This document shows, piece after piece, positions 1 through 8,989 of a stretch of 64,000 bases of DNA. The position numbers were made by a program, and so were the translations under genes. Within the stretch, counting starts at the first letter, position 1; every line of letters begins with the position of its first letter. This stretch comes from Dyadobacter sp. CY347. GTDB lineage: Bacteria > Bacteroidota > Bacteroidia > Cytophagales > Spirosomataceae. Under the pieces are notes generated by a model. The model was not told the origin of the DNA and ran no database searches. It saw only the letters and a list, made by a program, of their open reading frames with translations. The stretch lies in NCBI RefSeq assembly GCF_021502655.1, contig NZ_JAKFFT010000010.1:1-64000 (forward strand). Reading direction: 5' to 3'.

Positions 1-53
1 CCACCCCCTGCCCCCGGGCGCGTCGCCGACGCCGCGTACCCCAGGAGTAGCGC

Positions 54-162
54 GCCTTCGACTCCGCTCAGGCTGACAGGGCCTTCGACCGCCCGGCGGC
101 CCGGTACGCTCAGGCTGACAGGGCCCTCGACCGCCCGGCGGCCCGGTACGCTCAGGCTGATA
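54..162. repeat. GC-rich dispersed intergenic repeat, three tandem copies
   Basis: Three head-to-tail copies of a GC-rich unit that begins CTTCGAC and ends CTCAGGCTGACAGGG. Copies at 82-123 and 124-162 carry an internal CGCCCGGCGGCCCGG block. The first copy (about 54-81) lacks this block and reads CTTCGACTCCGCTCAGG. The same family recurs four times at 12238-12509. The composition is far more GC-rich than the neighbouring genes. No ORF of interest lies here; the stretch from 1 to 171 is otherwise GC-rich sequence with no recognisable gene. Confidence 0.85.
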
Positions 163-171
163 AGCCGGAAA

Positions 172-588
172 CTACTTCACCTCATAATCAATCCGAACCA
201 CCCTTCTCCCCTTCTCATCCACCGCGCCTATTGAAATGTTAGTGATATTACTGCTTTTTGTTTTGAGCTCCGTTTCTGCGCGTTTCGCGTTTTTTTCCTT
301 TCTGCCGTTCAAAATATAGGTAACGCTGTCTTTGGGATAACCGAAAACGTCAAACCTATGCTCGGTGACATTGGTGCGCCTGATTAGATTGTATTTACCG
401 GTTTCAGGAATTGCGGAAACTGGGTTGGCATTGATGCTCTGTGGCGCTACGAAATCGTATATTTCTGATTTGTTCCCTCGGATTTGCTCGTAAGTAGGGA
501 AAGAATCTTTCTTTTTGGTTTGAGCGAAAGCAGGAATAAAGGCTATAAAAAAGAATATAATCAAACTTATACAGGGCTGTCTCATCAT
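172..588 (-). CDS. Small exported protein of unknown function
   Basis: A 138-residue protein that I do not recognise. It starts with a clear Sec signal peptide: a hydrophobic run (LIIFFFIAFIPAFAQ) ending in an AFAQ-type cleavage site near residue 23. The mature part is basic and polar with no membrane segment, so it is probably periplasmic or surface-exposed. It contains an N-terminal QIRGNKSEIYDFVAPQ segment and ends in a short beta-like stretch (VVRIDYEVK). The gene follows the CNNM/CorC-family gene on the same strand with a 41-base gap, so the two may be co-transcribed. No function can be given. Confidence 0.7.
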   Translation of the reverse strand: MMRQPCISLIIFFFIAFIPAFAQTKKKDSFPTYEQIRGNKSEIYDFVAPQSINANPVSAIPETGKYNLIRRTNVTEHRFDVFGYPKDSVTYILNGRKEKNAKRAETELKTKSSNITNISIGAVDEKGRRVVRIDYEVK

Positions 589-629
589 GTCGTCGATTTA
601 AACTTTTTCGAATCTTCTCCTATAAATAA

Positions 630-1922
630 TCAGTCATCGAACACTGTAATTTTTACTTGCGATATGGTTGCGCGATGTTTTTTAAGAATGGTAAACTCAA
701 AATGTTTCGTTTTAAGTTTTTCGCCCACTGCTGGAATCCTGCCAAATTTATAGATCAGATAACCGGCCAGCGTTTCGTAATCACTCTCCTTAGAAATATC
801 GTGGGGAAGTTTGTCATTAATATCCGTGATCGACGCTGAACCCAATACTGTATATGTATTGTCGCTTTCGTTCTTCACTATGGGAATCTCATTGTCATAC
901 TCATCCTGAATTTCCCCAACCAGCTCTTCCAGAATATCTTCCATCGTCACAATCCCATCAACGCCGCCATATTCATCAATGATCACAGCCATTTGCTGTC
1001 TGCTAAGCTGAAAATCACGCAGCAATGCGCCGATCGGCTTTGATTCGTGGACCGTCGAGATGGGCCGGATCAGCTCAGTAAGCACTATTTCCTTGCCCTG
1101 ACGCATTTTCAAAAGCAGATCTTTCAAATGCAGTACGCCCACAATCTGGTCCAATGTATCCTCGTAAACCGGGATTCTTGAATAGCCTTCTTCAATGACT
1201 TTTTCAAGTTTCGCCTCATCGAAATCGTTGATATCGATACCAAAAACCTGTGGCCGCGGGATCATTATCTGCTTGGCGATCCGCTCCGAAAAGTTGAATG
1301 CGTTTTTGATCAGATCATAATCCGCTGCTTCGATCATCCCGCTATCTTTCTGCTGCTGAACCAGATAGCGTAACTCATCGCTGCTATGCACTTCGCTACC
1401 GTGCGAAGGCGTGATGCCAACGCCTTTGAGAATAAAATTGGCAATGCCATTCAACATCCAGACAACCGGCCTGAAAACGATGTAGAAGCCATGTAGTGGA
1501 TAGGATAAAAACAAAGTAGTGGCTTCCGGGCGTTGTATGGCGATAGATTTAGGCGCCAGCTCACCGAAAACAATGTGCAGGACTGTTATAATGGCAAATG
1601 CGGCTGGTAATGCGATCTGATGCGCAAGCTCAGGATCCAGTGAAATGCCCACCAGTTCCATTCCGCCAATCAGTATTTTGGAAACGACCGGCTCCCCTAT
1701 CCAACCTAAACCAAGACTTGCCAGCGTTATTCCGAATTGTGTAGCAGCCAGATATCCATCCAGGTTAGCAACGATTTTTTTTGATAGAATGGCCATTGGA
1801 TTCCCCTCCTGCGCCTTTTGCTCCAATTGCGAAGCCCTGATTTTCACAATCGCAAACTCCGCAGCCACGAAAAAACCATTCAACAAAACAAGCACTAACG
1901 TTATTAAAACCTGGATAGCCAT
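630..1922 (-). CDS. CNNM/HlyC/CorC-family membrane protein (DUF21-CBS-CorC)
   Basis: A 430-residue inner-membrane protein with the full architecture of the CNNM/CorC family. The N-terminal DUF21 part (about 1-190) has several hydrophobic helices and the typical NGFFVAAEFAIVK opening. It is followed by a tandem CBS pair (about 205-335, starting IMIPRPQVFGIDI, with the acidic VTMEDILEELVGEI stretch) and a C-terminal CorC_HlyC domain (about 345-425). Family members are linked to Mg2+/Co2+ efflux or homeostasis; the older haemolysin label is historical. Length and domain order are normal. The ATG at 1922 places the first transmembrane helix at the very N-terminus. Substrate is unknown from sequence alone. 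Confidence 0.9.
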   Translation of the reverse strand: MAIQVLITLVLVLLNGFFVAAEFAIVKIRASQLEQKAQEGNPMAILSKKIVANLDGYLAATQFGITLASLGLGWIGEPVVSKILIGGMELVGISLDPELAHQIALPAAFAIITVLHIVFGELAPKSIAIQRPEATTLFLSYPLHGFYIVFRPVVWMLNGIANFILKGVGITPSHGSEVHSSDELRYLVQQQKDSGMIEAADYDLIKNAFNFSERIAKQIMIPRPQVFGIDINDFDEAKLEKVIEEGYSRIPVYEDTLDQIVGVLHLKDLLLKMRQGKEIVLTELIRPISTVHESKPIGALLRDFQLSRQQMAVIIDEYGGVDGIVTMEDILEELVGEIQDEYDNEIPIVKNESDNTYTVLGSASITDINDKLPHDISKESDYETLAGYLIYKFGRIPAVGEKLKTKHFEFTILKKHRATISQVKITVFDD

Positions 1923-2139
1923 TCAAGATATGTTTTTTAAAAAAAGGGTAATGAACTGCATGTTATGAAAAAATTATTCCAAATAATACACATGGGCACA
2001 TAAGCGTGCAACACGAATTGTTTTAATATTGTATTGAATGCGTTTTTGTCAGTATAATGGCCCCGAAAAAGCCTCTTTAAATTTCTTTCATTCTGACCAA
2101 CCAAGATTATAACTAAATCCTGAACAAGGAACTGCCTCA

Positions 2140-5100
2140 ATGATTTCCAAAAAACATTTACGAAAACCTTTAATTCTTCTGGCTGCCACGGGTGTTGTGG
2201 TGGTGTCTTGTATGAAAATGTCGCCGACTGGTGGTAAAACTGGCGCTACATCGAAGACAAACAGCACGGCGGTCGTCATTAAAGAAGATGCCGCGACGGG
2301 TAAGGCGCGCGCCAAAAAAATCCGTGACAAAACGGTCGTTAAGCTTGCTGACGGCCTCAAACTCGATCTTTGGGCATCAGATTCACTGGCGCCGGACCCG
2401 GTTGCTATCTCGGTTGATGATCAGGGAAGGGTTTACCTAAACCGGACAAACCGTCAGAAAAATTCAGAATTCGACATTCGCGGTCACCGGAACTGGATGA
2501 CTGCTTCTATTGCTTTGCAAACCGTGGAAGAGCGCCGCGCTTTCCTTCGCAGCACTTTTGCACCTGAAAAAAGCAAGGAAAACAGCTGGTTAAAAGATCT
2601 GAATGGCGACGGAAGCCATGACTGGAAAGACCTTGCCGTAGAGAAAGACGAGGTTTGGCGCATTGAAGACACTGATAACGATGGCATTGCAGATGTTTCC
2701 ATGCGTATTCTGGATGATTTCTTTGAAGAAGTTTCAGACGTTGCCGGCGGGGTGCTCATCCGCGCAAAAGATGCATTTGTTGCCATTGCACCGGATCTTT
2801 GGCGACTGACGGACACAAATGGTGACGGGGTTTTGGATCAAAAAACCTCCATTAGCCACGGTTATGGCGTCCATATCGGTTTTGGCGGCCACGGCATGTC
2901 TAACCCGATCGAAGGACCGGACGGCAAAATCTATTGGAACATCGGGGACATTGGAGCCAACATTACCACAGCCGAAGGCGTAAAACACGAGCATCCAAAC
3001 TCAGGCATCATCGCACGTTCCAATCCTGATGGAAGCGATTTTGAGGTTTTTGCGCATGGTCTGAGAAACACGCACGAGTTTGTTTTTGATGAATACGGTA
3101 ACCTGATCAGCTCGGATAATGACGGTGACCATCCCGGTGAGAGCGAGCGGTTAGTCCATGTTGTGGAAGGTTCGGATGCAGGTTGGAGATCCAACTGGCA
3201 ATACGGAAAATATACGGATCCGAAGAACAATAGTTACAAGGTTTGGATGGATGAACAATTGTATAAACCGCGTTGGGATGGCCAGGCGGCATACATTATC
3301 CCGCCTATTCAAAATTTCCATAATGGTCCGACGGGTATGCAATACAACCCTGGAACAGCATTGGGATCGGCTTGGAAAAACAAATTCTTCCTGGTTGAAT
3401 TCGTAGGTAACCCTGCGCGTTCGCCGATCTGGGCATTTGGTCTGAAACCAAAGGGTGCGTCATTTGTTTTGGATGGTGAGAAAAATATTCTGAACGGAAT
3501 TCTGCCAACGGGCATTCGCTTCGGACCGGATGGTGCATTATATGTGGCTGACTGGATCAATGGTTGGGATACAAAAAATTATGGAAGAGTTTGGAAGCTG
3601 GATGTCTCCGATGACAAAAATGACTTGAAAGAATTGCGCGCTGTTACCAAGCGACTCATGCAGCTGGATTATACAAAGCAAACGGATGATATGCTTTTGA
3701 CCTTATTGGGCAACCAGGATATGCGTATCCGCCAGAAAGCACAGTTTGAGTTGGCGACGCGTGGCGCAAAAGGCGCAGCGGTGTTGAGCAGAGCCATTGC
3801 GCAAACGGGCAATCAGCTTGAAAGAATTCACGGCATTTGGGGAATGGGACAACTGGCGCGCCAGGACAAATCCTATGCGAATGTGTTGATGACATTGCTG
3901 AAAGATTCGGATGAAGAAATTTCTGTGCAAGCTGCAAAAGTGCTTGGCGATGCCAAAATCGCCGAGGCGGGACCCATGTTGATCCCTATGCTTTCATCCA
4001 AAAATCCGAGAATGCAATTTTTCGGGGCGCAGGCGCTTGGCCGGATTGCTGATAAACAAGCTGTTGCGCCTCTTTTGGCTATGATTAAAGTTAATAATGA
4101 TCAGGATGTTTATTTAAGACATGCTGCCGTGCTTGCATTATCAAGGATTGGTGAAGTTGAACCGATCGTAGCATTGTCATCGAGTCCTGATAAGTCGCTT
4201 AGAACTGCCGCAGTGCTTGTTTTAAGAAGATTGCGCAGTGAGAAGATAAGTGTGTTTTTGCAGGATAAAGACGAATACATTGTGACCGAGGCAGCCCGGG
4301 CAATCAATGACGATTTGTCAATTCCTGCTTCTCTTCCTGCATTAGCGGCACTTTTAAAAGAGAAAAGATTCACTTCTGAGCCGTTACTGAGAAGGGCTAT
4401 CAATGCTTCTCTAAGAGTTGGAACAAATGACCAATTGGATAATCTGATCGCTTTTGCACAGAGAACGGATGTAGACAAAGACGTTCGGACTGAGGCATTG
4501 GCAGCGTTAGGAACCTGGGCGAGCCCATCGGTGATGGATCGCGTGGACGGTCGTTACAGGGGCGCTGTAGAACGTGATCCTTCTCTTGTGAAGTCTAAAA
4601 TACAGCCAGTTGTTGCTGGCTTACTAAATGATAACGACGCAGCCACATTGATCGCCGCAGCGCAAATGGTGACGAATCTGGGAATGTCTGAAAACAATGC
4701 TGCATTGGCCAAAATCCTGAGCACGCATAAGGACGCGAAAGTAAGAACTGCAATGCTCGTCGCGTTGAACGAACTGAAATATTCGGACATGGAAACGGCA
4801 ATGAAGCTCGGCATGACCGATACGGATGCGGACGTGCGTACGGCAGCATTGGGAATGGCAGGAAGCGTAAATATGTCAAAAGAAGCGTTGACCGATATTT
4901 CGAAAAGCATTTTTGAGAAAGGAAGTGTAAGGGAACAACAGCAGATGCTGCGTGTGTTGGGCACGATCCCCGTCGCGAAAACGGAAGGCATTTTTGAAGA
5001 TCTGATCGGTAAAATGTCGGATAAGAAATTACCGCAGAGCCTTGCATTGGATCTTTCGGAAGCGGTTGATTCAACCAAATCCAGCGCATTGATCGCAAAA

Positions 5101-5583
5101 TTGGCTCCGTTGCGTACAACCGGAATGACAGTTGCTGATTATCAGGATGCGCTTTTTGGCGGTAATGCGCAATTGGGAAGAAGATATTTTATGACCAATT
5201 CAGCTGCTGAATGTGTGCGCTGCCATTCTATTGGCGGTCAGGGCGGTGAAGTTGGTCCTAACCTTTCCAACATTGGCAATGTGCTGTCAAGGGAGCAAAT
5301 ATTGCAGGCACTGATCGAGCCAAGCGCGCGGCTTTCACCTGGGTTCGGAATGGTTATGCTGACATTAAAAGACGGCACATCCGCTGCCGGAATCCTCAGC
5401 CAGGAAAGTGATCACGAACTGGTTTTGAAAACATCGGAAGCTGAACCATTAAAAATCGCAACCGCCAGGATCGCCAAACGCGACAACGTTCCATCCAGTA
5501 TGCCCCCCATGGGCACAATCATGTCCAAAAGGGAAATCAGGGATATGGTTGAGTTTCTATCAGGGCTGAAAAGCGGGAAATAA
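2140..5583 (+). CDS. PVC-type heme-binding lipoprotein with beta-propeller, HEAT repeats and cytochrome c domain
   Basis: An 1147-residue envelope protein. The N-terminus is a lipoprotein signal (hydrophobic LLAATGVVVV then SC, Cys at about residue 24). Residues about 60-500 resemble the sugar-dehydrogenase-like beta-propeller of the membrane-bound dehydrogenase family. This part holds three acidic loops of calcium-binding style (DLNGDGSHD, DTDNDGIAD, DTNGDGVLD). Residues about 510-980 are HEAT-like helical repeats (AAKVLGDAKIAEAG and similar). The C-terminus is a c-type cytochrome domain with the heme site CVRCH at 1025-1029 and a likely Met ligand in SSMPPMG. It probably oxidises a sugar or related compound and passes electrons to a periplasmic carrier. 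The substrate cannot be read. A terminator hairpin follows directly. Confidence 0.88.
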   Translation: MISKKHLRKPLILLAATGVVVVSCMKMSPTGGKTGATSKTNSTAVVIKEDAATGKARAKKIRDKTVVKLADGLKLDLWASDSLAPDPVAISVDDQGRVYLNRTNRQKNSEFDIRGHRNWMTASIALQTVEERRAFLRSTFAPEKSKENSWLKDLNGDGSHDWKDLAVEKDEVWRIEDTDNDGIADVSMRILDDFFEEVSDVAGGVLIRAKDAFVAIAPDLWRLTDTNGDGVLDQKTSISHGYGVHIGFGGHGMSNPIEGPDGKIYWNIGDIGANITTAEGVKHEHPNSGIIARSNPDGSDFEVFAHGLRNTHEFVFDEYGNLISSDNDGDHPGESERLVHVVEGSDAGWRSNWQYGKYTDPKNNSYKVWMDEQLYKPRWDGQAAYIIPPIQNFHNGPTGMQYNPGTALGSAWKNKFFLVEFVGNPARSPIWAFGLKPKGASFVLDGEKNILNGILPTGIRFGPDGALYVADWINGWDTKNYGRVWKLDVSDDKNDLKELRAVTKRLMQLDYTKQTDDMLLTLLGNQDMRIRQKAQFELATRGAKGAAVLSRAIAQTGNQLERIHGIWGMGQLARQDKSYANVLMTLLKDSDEEISVQAAKVLGDAKIAEAGPMLIPMLSSKNPRMQFFGAQALGRIADKQAVAPLLAMIKVNNDQDVYLRHAAVLALSRIGEVEPIVALSSSPDKSLRTAAVLVLRRLRSEKISVFLQDKDEYIVTEAARAINDDLSIPASLPALAALLKEKRFTSEPLLRRAINASLRVGTNDQLDNLIAFAQRTDVDKDVRTEALAALGTWASPSVMDRVDGRYRGAVERDPSLVKSKIQPVVAGLLNDNDAATLIAAAQMVTNLGMSENNAALAKILSTHKDAKVRTAMLVALNELKYSDMETAMKLGMTDTDADVRTAALGMAGSVNMSKEALTDISKSIFEKGSVREQQQMLRVLGTIPVAKTEGIFEDLIGKMSDKKLPQSLALDLSEAVDSTKSSALIAKLAPLRTTGMTVADYQDALFGGNAQLGRRYFMTNSAAECVRCHSIGGQGGEVGPNLSNIGNVLSREQILQALIEPSARLSPGFGMVMLTLKDGTSAAGILSQESDHELVLKTSEAEPLKIATARIAKRDNVPSSMPPMGTIMSKREIRDMVEFLSGLKSGK

Positions 5584-5589
5584 AGCAAG

Positions 5590-5624
5590 AAGGTCCGGGT
5601 TATATGATCCGGACCTTTCATTTT
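5590..5624 (+). terminator. Rho-independent terminator after the heme lipoprotein gene
   Basis: A perfect 9-bp stem (AAGGTCCGG at 5590-5598 pairing with CCGGACCTT at 5609-5617) with a 10-base loop, followed by TCATTTT. It lies 7 bases after the stop codon of the upstream gene. Confidence 0.75.
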
Positions 5625-5663
5625 GAAAGCATTTACCAAAATATTCGTTGTCTTTATAATGCG

Positions 5664-5671
5664 TATCTTTG
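5664..5671 (+). promoter_or_regulatory. Candidate Bacteroidota -7 box (TATCTTTG)
   Basis: TATCTTTG fits the Bacteroidota -7 consensus TAnnTTTG exactly and lies 15 bases before the start of the DUF433 gene, just after a terminator. No good -33 TTTG was seen at the normal distance, so the call rests on the -7 box and its position. Confidence 0.45.
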
Positions 5672-5686
5672 GCTAAATTTTGAGCT

Positions 5687-5932
5687 ATGACAACTTACCT
5701 GACCGAAAGAATTGCTGTAAATCCTGATGTTTGCAATGGCCGTCCGGTCATTCGCGGAATGCGGATCACCGTTCAGACTGTTCTTGAATTCTTGTTCGCT
5801 GGCACAAGTCGGGAAGAATTATTATATCAGTATCCTAGCCTGGAAAATGAGGATATCGATGCTTGCTATCAGTTTGCGATTGAAATGATGAACCGGAATT
5901 ATTTCATCAAAGAGATAAAGCATGTCGCCTAA
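5687..5932 (+). CDS. DUF433 family protein, likely antitoxin partner
   Basis: An 81-residue protein of the DUF433 family. The diagnostic pattern is visible: ITV-type N-terminus, NPDVCNGRPVIRGMRITV (residues about 12-29), then a small helical winged-helix-like segment ending in the ENEDIDACYQFAIE stretch. DUF433 proteins are VapB-like DNA-binding antitoxins commonly paired with PIN-like DUF5615 proteins. Here the next gene is a DUF5615 protein and overlaps this one by 11 bases, which suggests translational coupling. Pairing and autoregulation are inferred from the family. Confidence 0.85.
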   Translation: MTTYLTERIAVNPDVCNGRPVIRGMRITVQTVLEFLFAGTSREELLYQYPSLENEDIDACYQFAIEMMNRNYFIKEIKHVA

Positions 5933-6266
5933 GTACTTGATTGATGTAAATTTACCTTACTATTTTTCCCTTTGGAATAACGAAAATTACATTCATCAGC
6001 TGAACATTGAACGGACCGCTGTTGACTCTGACATTTGGGCAAAGGCAAAAGAAAACCAGATGACCATTATTTCAAAAGATGCCGATTTCTCCAATCGGAT
6101 CCTGATTTCCTCCCCTCCTCCAAGAATTATTCATTTTCGAACCGGCAATATGTCGATGAAAAATTTTCATATGCTCGTTTCAGAGATCTGGGAAGAAGTT
6201 TTAACATTAAGCAACGAATACAAATTGGTGGTTATATTTAATGATAAGATTGAGGCATTTAACTAA
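5922..6266 (+). CDS. DUF5615 PIN-like protein, likely toxin partner
   Basis: A 114-residue protein with the PIN-like DUF5615 signature. An N-terminal strand carries an acidic residue (YLIDVNLP, Asp at about residue 8). A central SDIWAKAKENQMTIISKDADF segment follows, with the two acidic residues of SKDADF. These match the usual DxNLP and TKDxDF motifs of the family. Such proteins are predicted Mg2+-dependent RNases and toxins of type II-like modules. The gene overlaps the DUF433 gene by 11 bases. Activity is not proven for most members, so toxin status is inference. Confidence 0.82.
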   Translation: MSPKYLIDVNLPYYFSLWNNENYIHQLNIERTAVDSDIWAKAKENQMTIISKDADFSNRILISSPPPRIIHFRTGNMSMKNFHMLVSEIWEEVLTLSNEYKLVVIFNDKIEAFN

Positions 6267-6289
6267 CGGATTAATTTTACCGAGCTGAA

Positions 6290-7363
6290 ATGTCAATTCA
6301 TCAACGCAAGACATTAATGGAATTAGATAAGAAGGAGGCGGAGGCTGTTGATAAGGCTATTCAGTATTGGCGGGAGAGCGGCAAGGTTTCCGGAGAATTG
6401 GCGGAGGAATTGAGGAATAGTTACCAGTTGCGGAATGCTAATGTGGATGCAATTGCCGTTTACGCTTTAATTTCTGCTGTTTCTTGCGGTTTGCTTGCAT
6501 TTGGCGCATTGGTCCTGGATGAAAAGTGGCTGGAACAACTGCGCAATAAATGGGGTTTTTCGGCAACCATCTTTGGGGTTGGGTTTACTGCATTAGCGGC
6601 TTTATTTATTTTTCTGGCCAAAAGAAGACAAACCAAATATCCCGCCTCAAAGGCCAGTAACGAAACTTACAACATTACCATTATCCTCACTATTGGCGTC
6701 GCGATCACTTACTGGACGCGCAGCTTCACGAATTTTGAAGGAAATTATGCTATCCCATTGCTCATAGCGACCATTGTTTACGGGGGCGCGGCGGTTTTCC
6801 TGCGTTCTACATTGCTATGGACTGTAATGATTATTTCCCTGGCGGGCTGGTGGGGCGCGCAGACGCATTTTTGGTCGGGCGGAAATTACCGCTTTTTAGG
6901 GATGAACTATCCTTTGCGGATGACCGTATTCGGACTGGCTATCTGGCTATTTTCAATTGCTTTGCCAAGGCTCAAACTCCTGCCATTCTTCCAGGACACA
7001 ACCTACTCCATCGGTCTATTTCTGTTTCTTTTGGCGGCATGGACATTGTCTATTTTTGGGAATTATGACGATTTGAGTGGCTGGACGGCGATTAAGCAGA
7101 GTTATTTCTGGTATTGGGCGCTGGGTTTCAGCATTATGCTTGCACTTTTACTTGCCTACGCATTTCAGAACAAACTGGATACATTGCGTGACCTGGGGTT
7201 GGTTTTCTTTCTGGTTAATATTTATACAAGATATTTCGAATATTTCTGGGACAGGACCAACAAAGGAATTTTCTTTGCCATTCTGGCACTTTCATTCTGG
7301 TTTGTAGGAAAAAAAGCGGAGCAGTTGCGAAACAAAAACAGCATTTCAAAAGCCGATTCATGA
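6290..7363 (+). CDS. DUF2157-like polytopic membrane protein
   Basis: A 357-residue inner-membrane protein. A soluble N-terminal helical region (about 1-60, KKEAEAVDKAIQYWRESGKV) precedes about eight to ten hydrophobic helices. The short N-terminal helical domain followed by many membrane helices is the layout of DUF2157-type proteins, whose function is unknown. An alternative start at 6317 (MELDKKEAE) is equally plausible; nothing in the upstream sequence decides. The gene overlaps the next small gene by an ATGA junction, so the two are very probably translated from one message. Confidence 0.7.
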   Translation: MSIHQRKTLMELDKKEAEAVDKAIQYWRESGKVSGELAEELRNSYQLRNANVDAIAVYALISAVSCGLLAFGALVLDEKWLEQLRNKWGFSATIFGVGFTALAALFIFLAKRRQTKYPASKASNETYNITIILTIGVAITYWTRSFTNFEGNYAIPLLIATIVYGGAAVFLRSTLLWTVMIISLAGWWGAQTHFWSGGNYRFLGMNYPLRMTVFGLAIWLFSIALPRLKLLPFFQDTTYSIGLFLFLLAAWTLSIFGNYDDLSGWTAIKQSYFWYWALGFSIMLALLLAYAFQNKLDTLRDLGLVFFLVNIYTRYFEYFWDRTNKGIFFAILALSFWFVGKKAEQLRNKNSISKADS

Positions 7364-7701
7364 GCAGCATACGGCCCATCAGACAAAACGAAATTGACCT
7401 CATTCATTTTCTGCTCCAACAATTAAGCCTTAATCCGGACGACTATCCTATCAGTAAAGAAGTGGATGAATATGAAGGCGGTAAAATGGGCAGCATTAGC
7501 CTGGGAGGCAATGTGGACGCTTATGAGGGTGATCTTATCCAGGCAGAATATGTCGACAGCGACGGAACACCGGTTGTTATCACACTTACCAAAGACACAC
7601 AAAATCACCTGCTTGACCTCGACTTCTGGAAAGTAGATTTCTCAAAACTCATCGATTACCCGCGACCGGATCAGCTGATTTTTTCACAAAAAACAGATTA
7701 G
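7360..7701 (+). CDS. Small cytosolic protein, possibly DUF6984-like
   Basis: A 113-residue soluble acidic protein with no signal peptide or membrane segment. It begins with an (R/K)xxxxNEIDLIHFLL helix and has a beta-rich centre (GSISLGGNVDAYEGDLIQAEYVD in part). The layout reminds me of the DUF6984 family of unknown function, but this is a loose resemblance. Its ATG overlaps the stop codon of the membrane-protein gene (ATGA), so it is probably coupled to it. It converges on the MFS gene, whose stop lies 14 bases downstream. Confidence 0.6.
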   Translation: MSSIRPIRQNEIDLIHFLLQQLSLNPDDYPISKEVDEYEGGKMGSISLGGNVDAYEGDLIQAEYVDSDGTPVVITLTKDTQNHLLDLDFWKVDFSKLIDYPRPDQLIFSQKTD

Positions 7702-7715
7702 GAAAGAACCAGGGT

Positions 7716-8957
7716 TTAAGCCTCTTCGTAATCCAGTTCCTTCCCGTAAGTTTCTTCCATTTTCCAAAGTGAAAGCAGTGCCAGCGCAAAGCATACAGCG
7801 CCAACAATTGCGCCTGAGCTCAACACGCCCCATCCCGGCTTTAAGAGCTGAAAAACAGGCAATGTGATCAGAACCGTTGCCCGTACATTGTTTGCTACGG
7901 AAGTGGTTACGGTTGCGCGTAAGTTTGTGCCGAATTGTTCCGCCGTTGTTGTCAGGAACATGGCAATGTAACCGATTGAAAATCCAAGCCATACATAACA
8001 TGCATAAAGCACAGTAGTAGATTCAATCCCGCCATAAAGCAGCCAAATCACGCCAGCGAGCGTCATCGACATCATTAACAGAATTGCTTTTCTTCTGGAC
8101 CGCAGCCACTGACTTAAAATCCCGCTGAAAAAGTCACCTGTTACCACGCCAATGTATGTGTAAAGCACGCACGATGCTGCTTGTACGTCGGCTGTAATGC
8201 CCAGCGCCTTAGCGAATTCATTTCCAAATGTTGAATAAATGCCGATCACCATATAAGTTGGCAAACCGATTCCCATGCAGCGGATATAGCGCACAAACCG
8301 CGACCAGCTTGTGAAAATCGTCCACCACGGCACAGGCTTTTTTCCTCGCTTTTCTATGCTTTTGTTGAAAATAATGGATTCCAGCACATTAATCCTCAAA
8401 ACCAGCAGGATAAAACCCATTCCGCCGCCTATGAAATAAGCAATTCGCCAATCCGTCAGTTTTACAGCAAAAAATGCCGCAATAGCACCGGCAAGGCCTA
8501 CGCTGGCCACCACCGAAGCCCCATAACCGCGCAGCTCTTTTGGTAAAATTTCTGCAATAAGTGTGATACCCGCACCAAGCTCTCCGGCGAGCCCTAATCC
8601 TGCAATGAACCTCAGAAATGAATATAACTCAACATTATTGGCAAATCCACAGGCAATGTTCGCAATTGAATAAGTAAAAATAGACCCAAATAATACAGAC
8701 CTTCGGCCCAGCTTATCGCCCAATATGCCCCACATAAAGCCACCCAGAAGCAAGCCCGCCTGTTGCCAGTTGTAAATGTTAGCACCTATCCTCGAAATTT
8801 CCTCTTCGGATAATCCGAGATCTTTCAGGCTGGGCACGCGTACAATGTTGAACAACAGCAAGTCATAAACATCCACAAAGTAGCCCAGCGAGGCAACGAT
8901 AACGGGAATTGTAAGTACGGCGCTTATTTTGGGCTGAGCAGAAGTTGTGACATTCAT
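7716..8957 (-). CDS. MFS transporter, sugar/metabolite symporter type
   Basis: A 413-residue protein with twelve predicted membrane helices. It carries the MFS signature between helices 2 and 3 (GILGDKLGRRSVLFG) and an acidic helix-4/5 region (RFIAGLGLAGELGAGITLIAE) typical of the metabolite:H+ symporter and sugar-porter groups. A second GDFFSGILSQWLRSRRKA motif is the repeat of motif A in the second half. The substrate cannot be read from the sequence. It sits 32 bases downstream of arfB on the same strand, so it is probably in one transcription unit with it. No link to the rhamnose genes is visible. Confidence 0.85.
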   Translation of the reverse strand: MNVTTSAQPKISAVLTIPVIVASLGYFVDVYDLLLFNIVRVPSLKDLGLSEEEISRIGANIYNWQQAGLLLGGFMWGILGDKLGRRSVLFGSIFTYSIANIACGFANNVELYSFLRFIAGLGLAGELGAGITLIAEILPKELRGYGASVVASVGLAGAIAAFFAVKLTDWRIAYFIGGGMGFILLVLRINVLESIIFNKSIEKRGKKPVPWWTIFTSWSRFVRYIRCMGIGLPTYMVIGIYSTFGNEFAKALGITADVQAASCVLYTYIGVVTGDFFSGILSQWLRSRRKAILLMMSMTLAGVIWLLYGGIESTTVLYACYVWLGFSIGYIAMFLTTTAEQFGTNLRATVTTSVANNVRATVLITLPVFQLLKPGWGVLSSGAIVGAVCFALALLSLWKMEETYGKELDYEEA

Positions 8958-8989
8958 TTGGCTAAAAGATGAATTGGCGATGCCGGAAT

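Noticed and set aside
54..162. Tandem repeats as a possible CRISPR array
   Set aside because: The copies abut with no spacers, the unit is not a typical CRISPR repeat, and no cas gene is present.
4554..5119. Two overlapping 174-residue frames on the minus strand
   Set aside because: Both lie opposite the HEAT-repeat part of the heme lipoprotein and have no family-like features.
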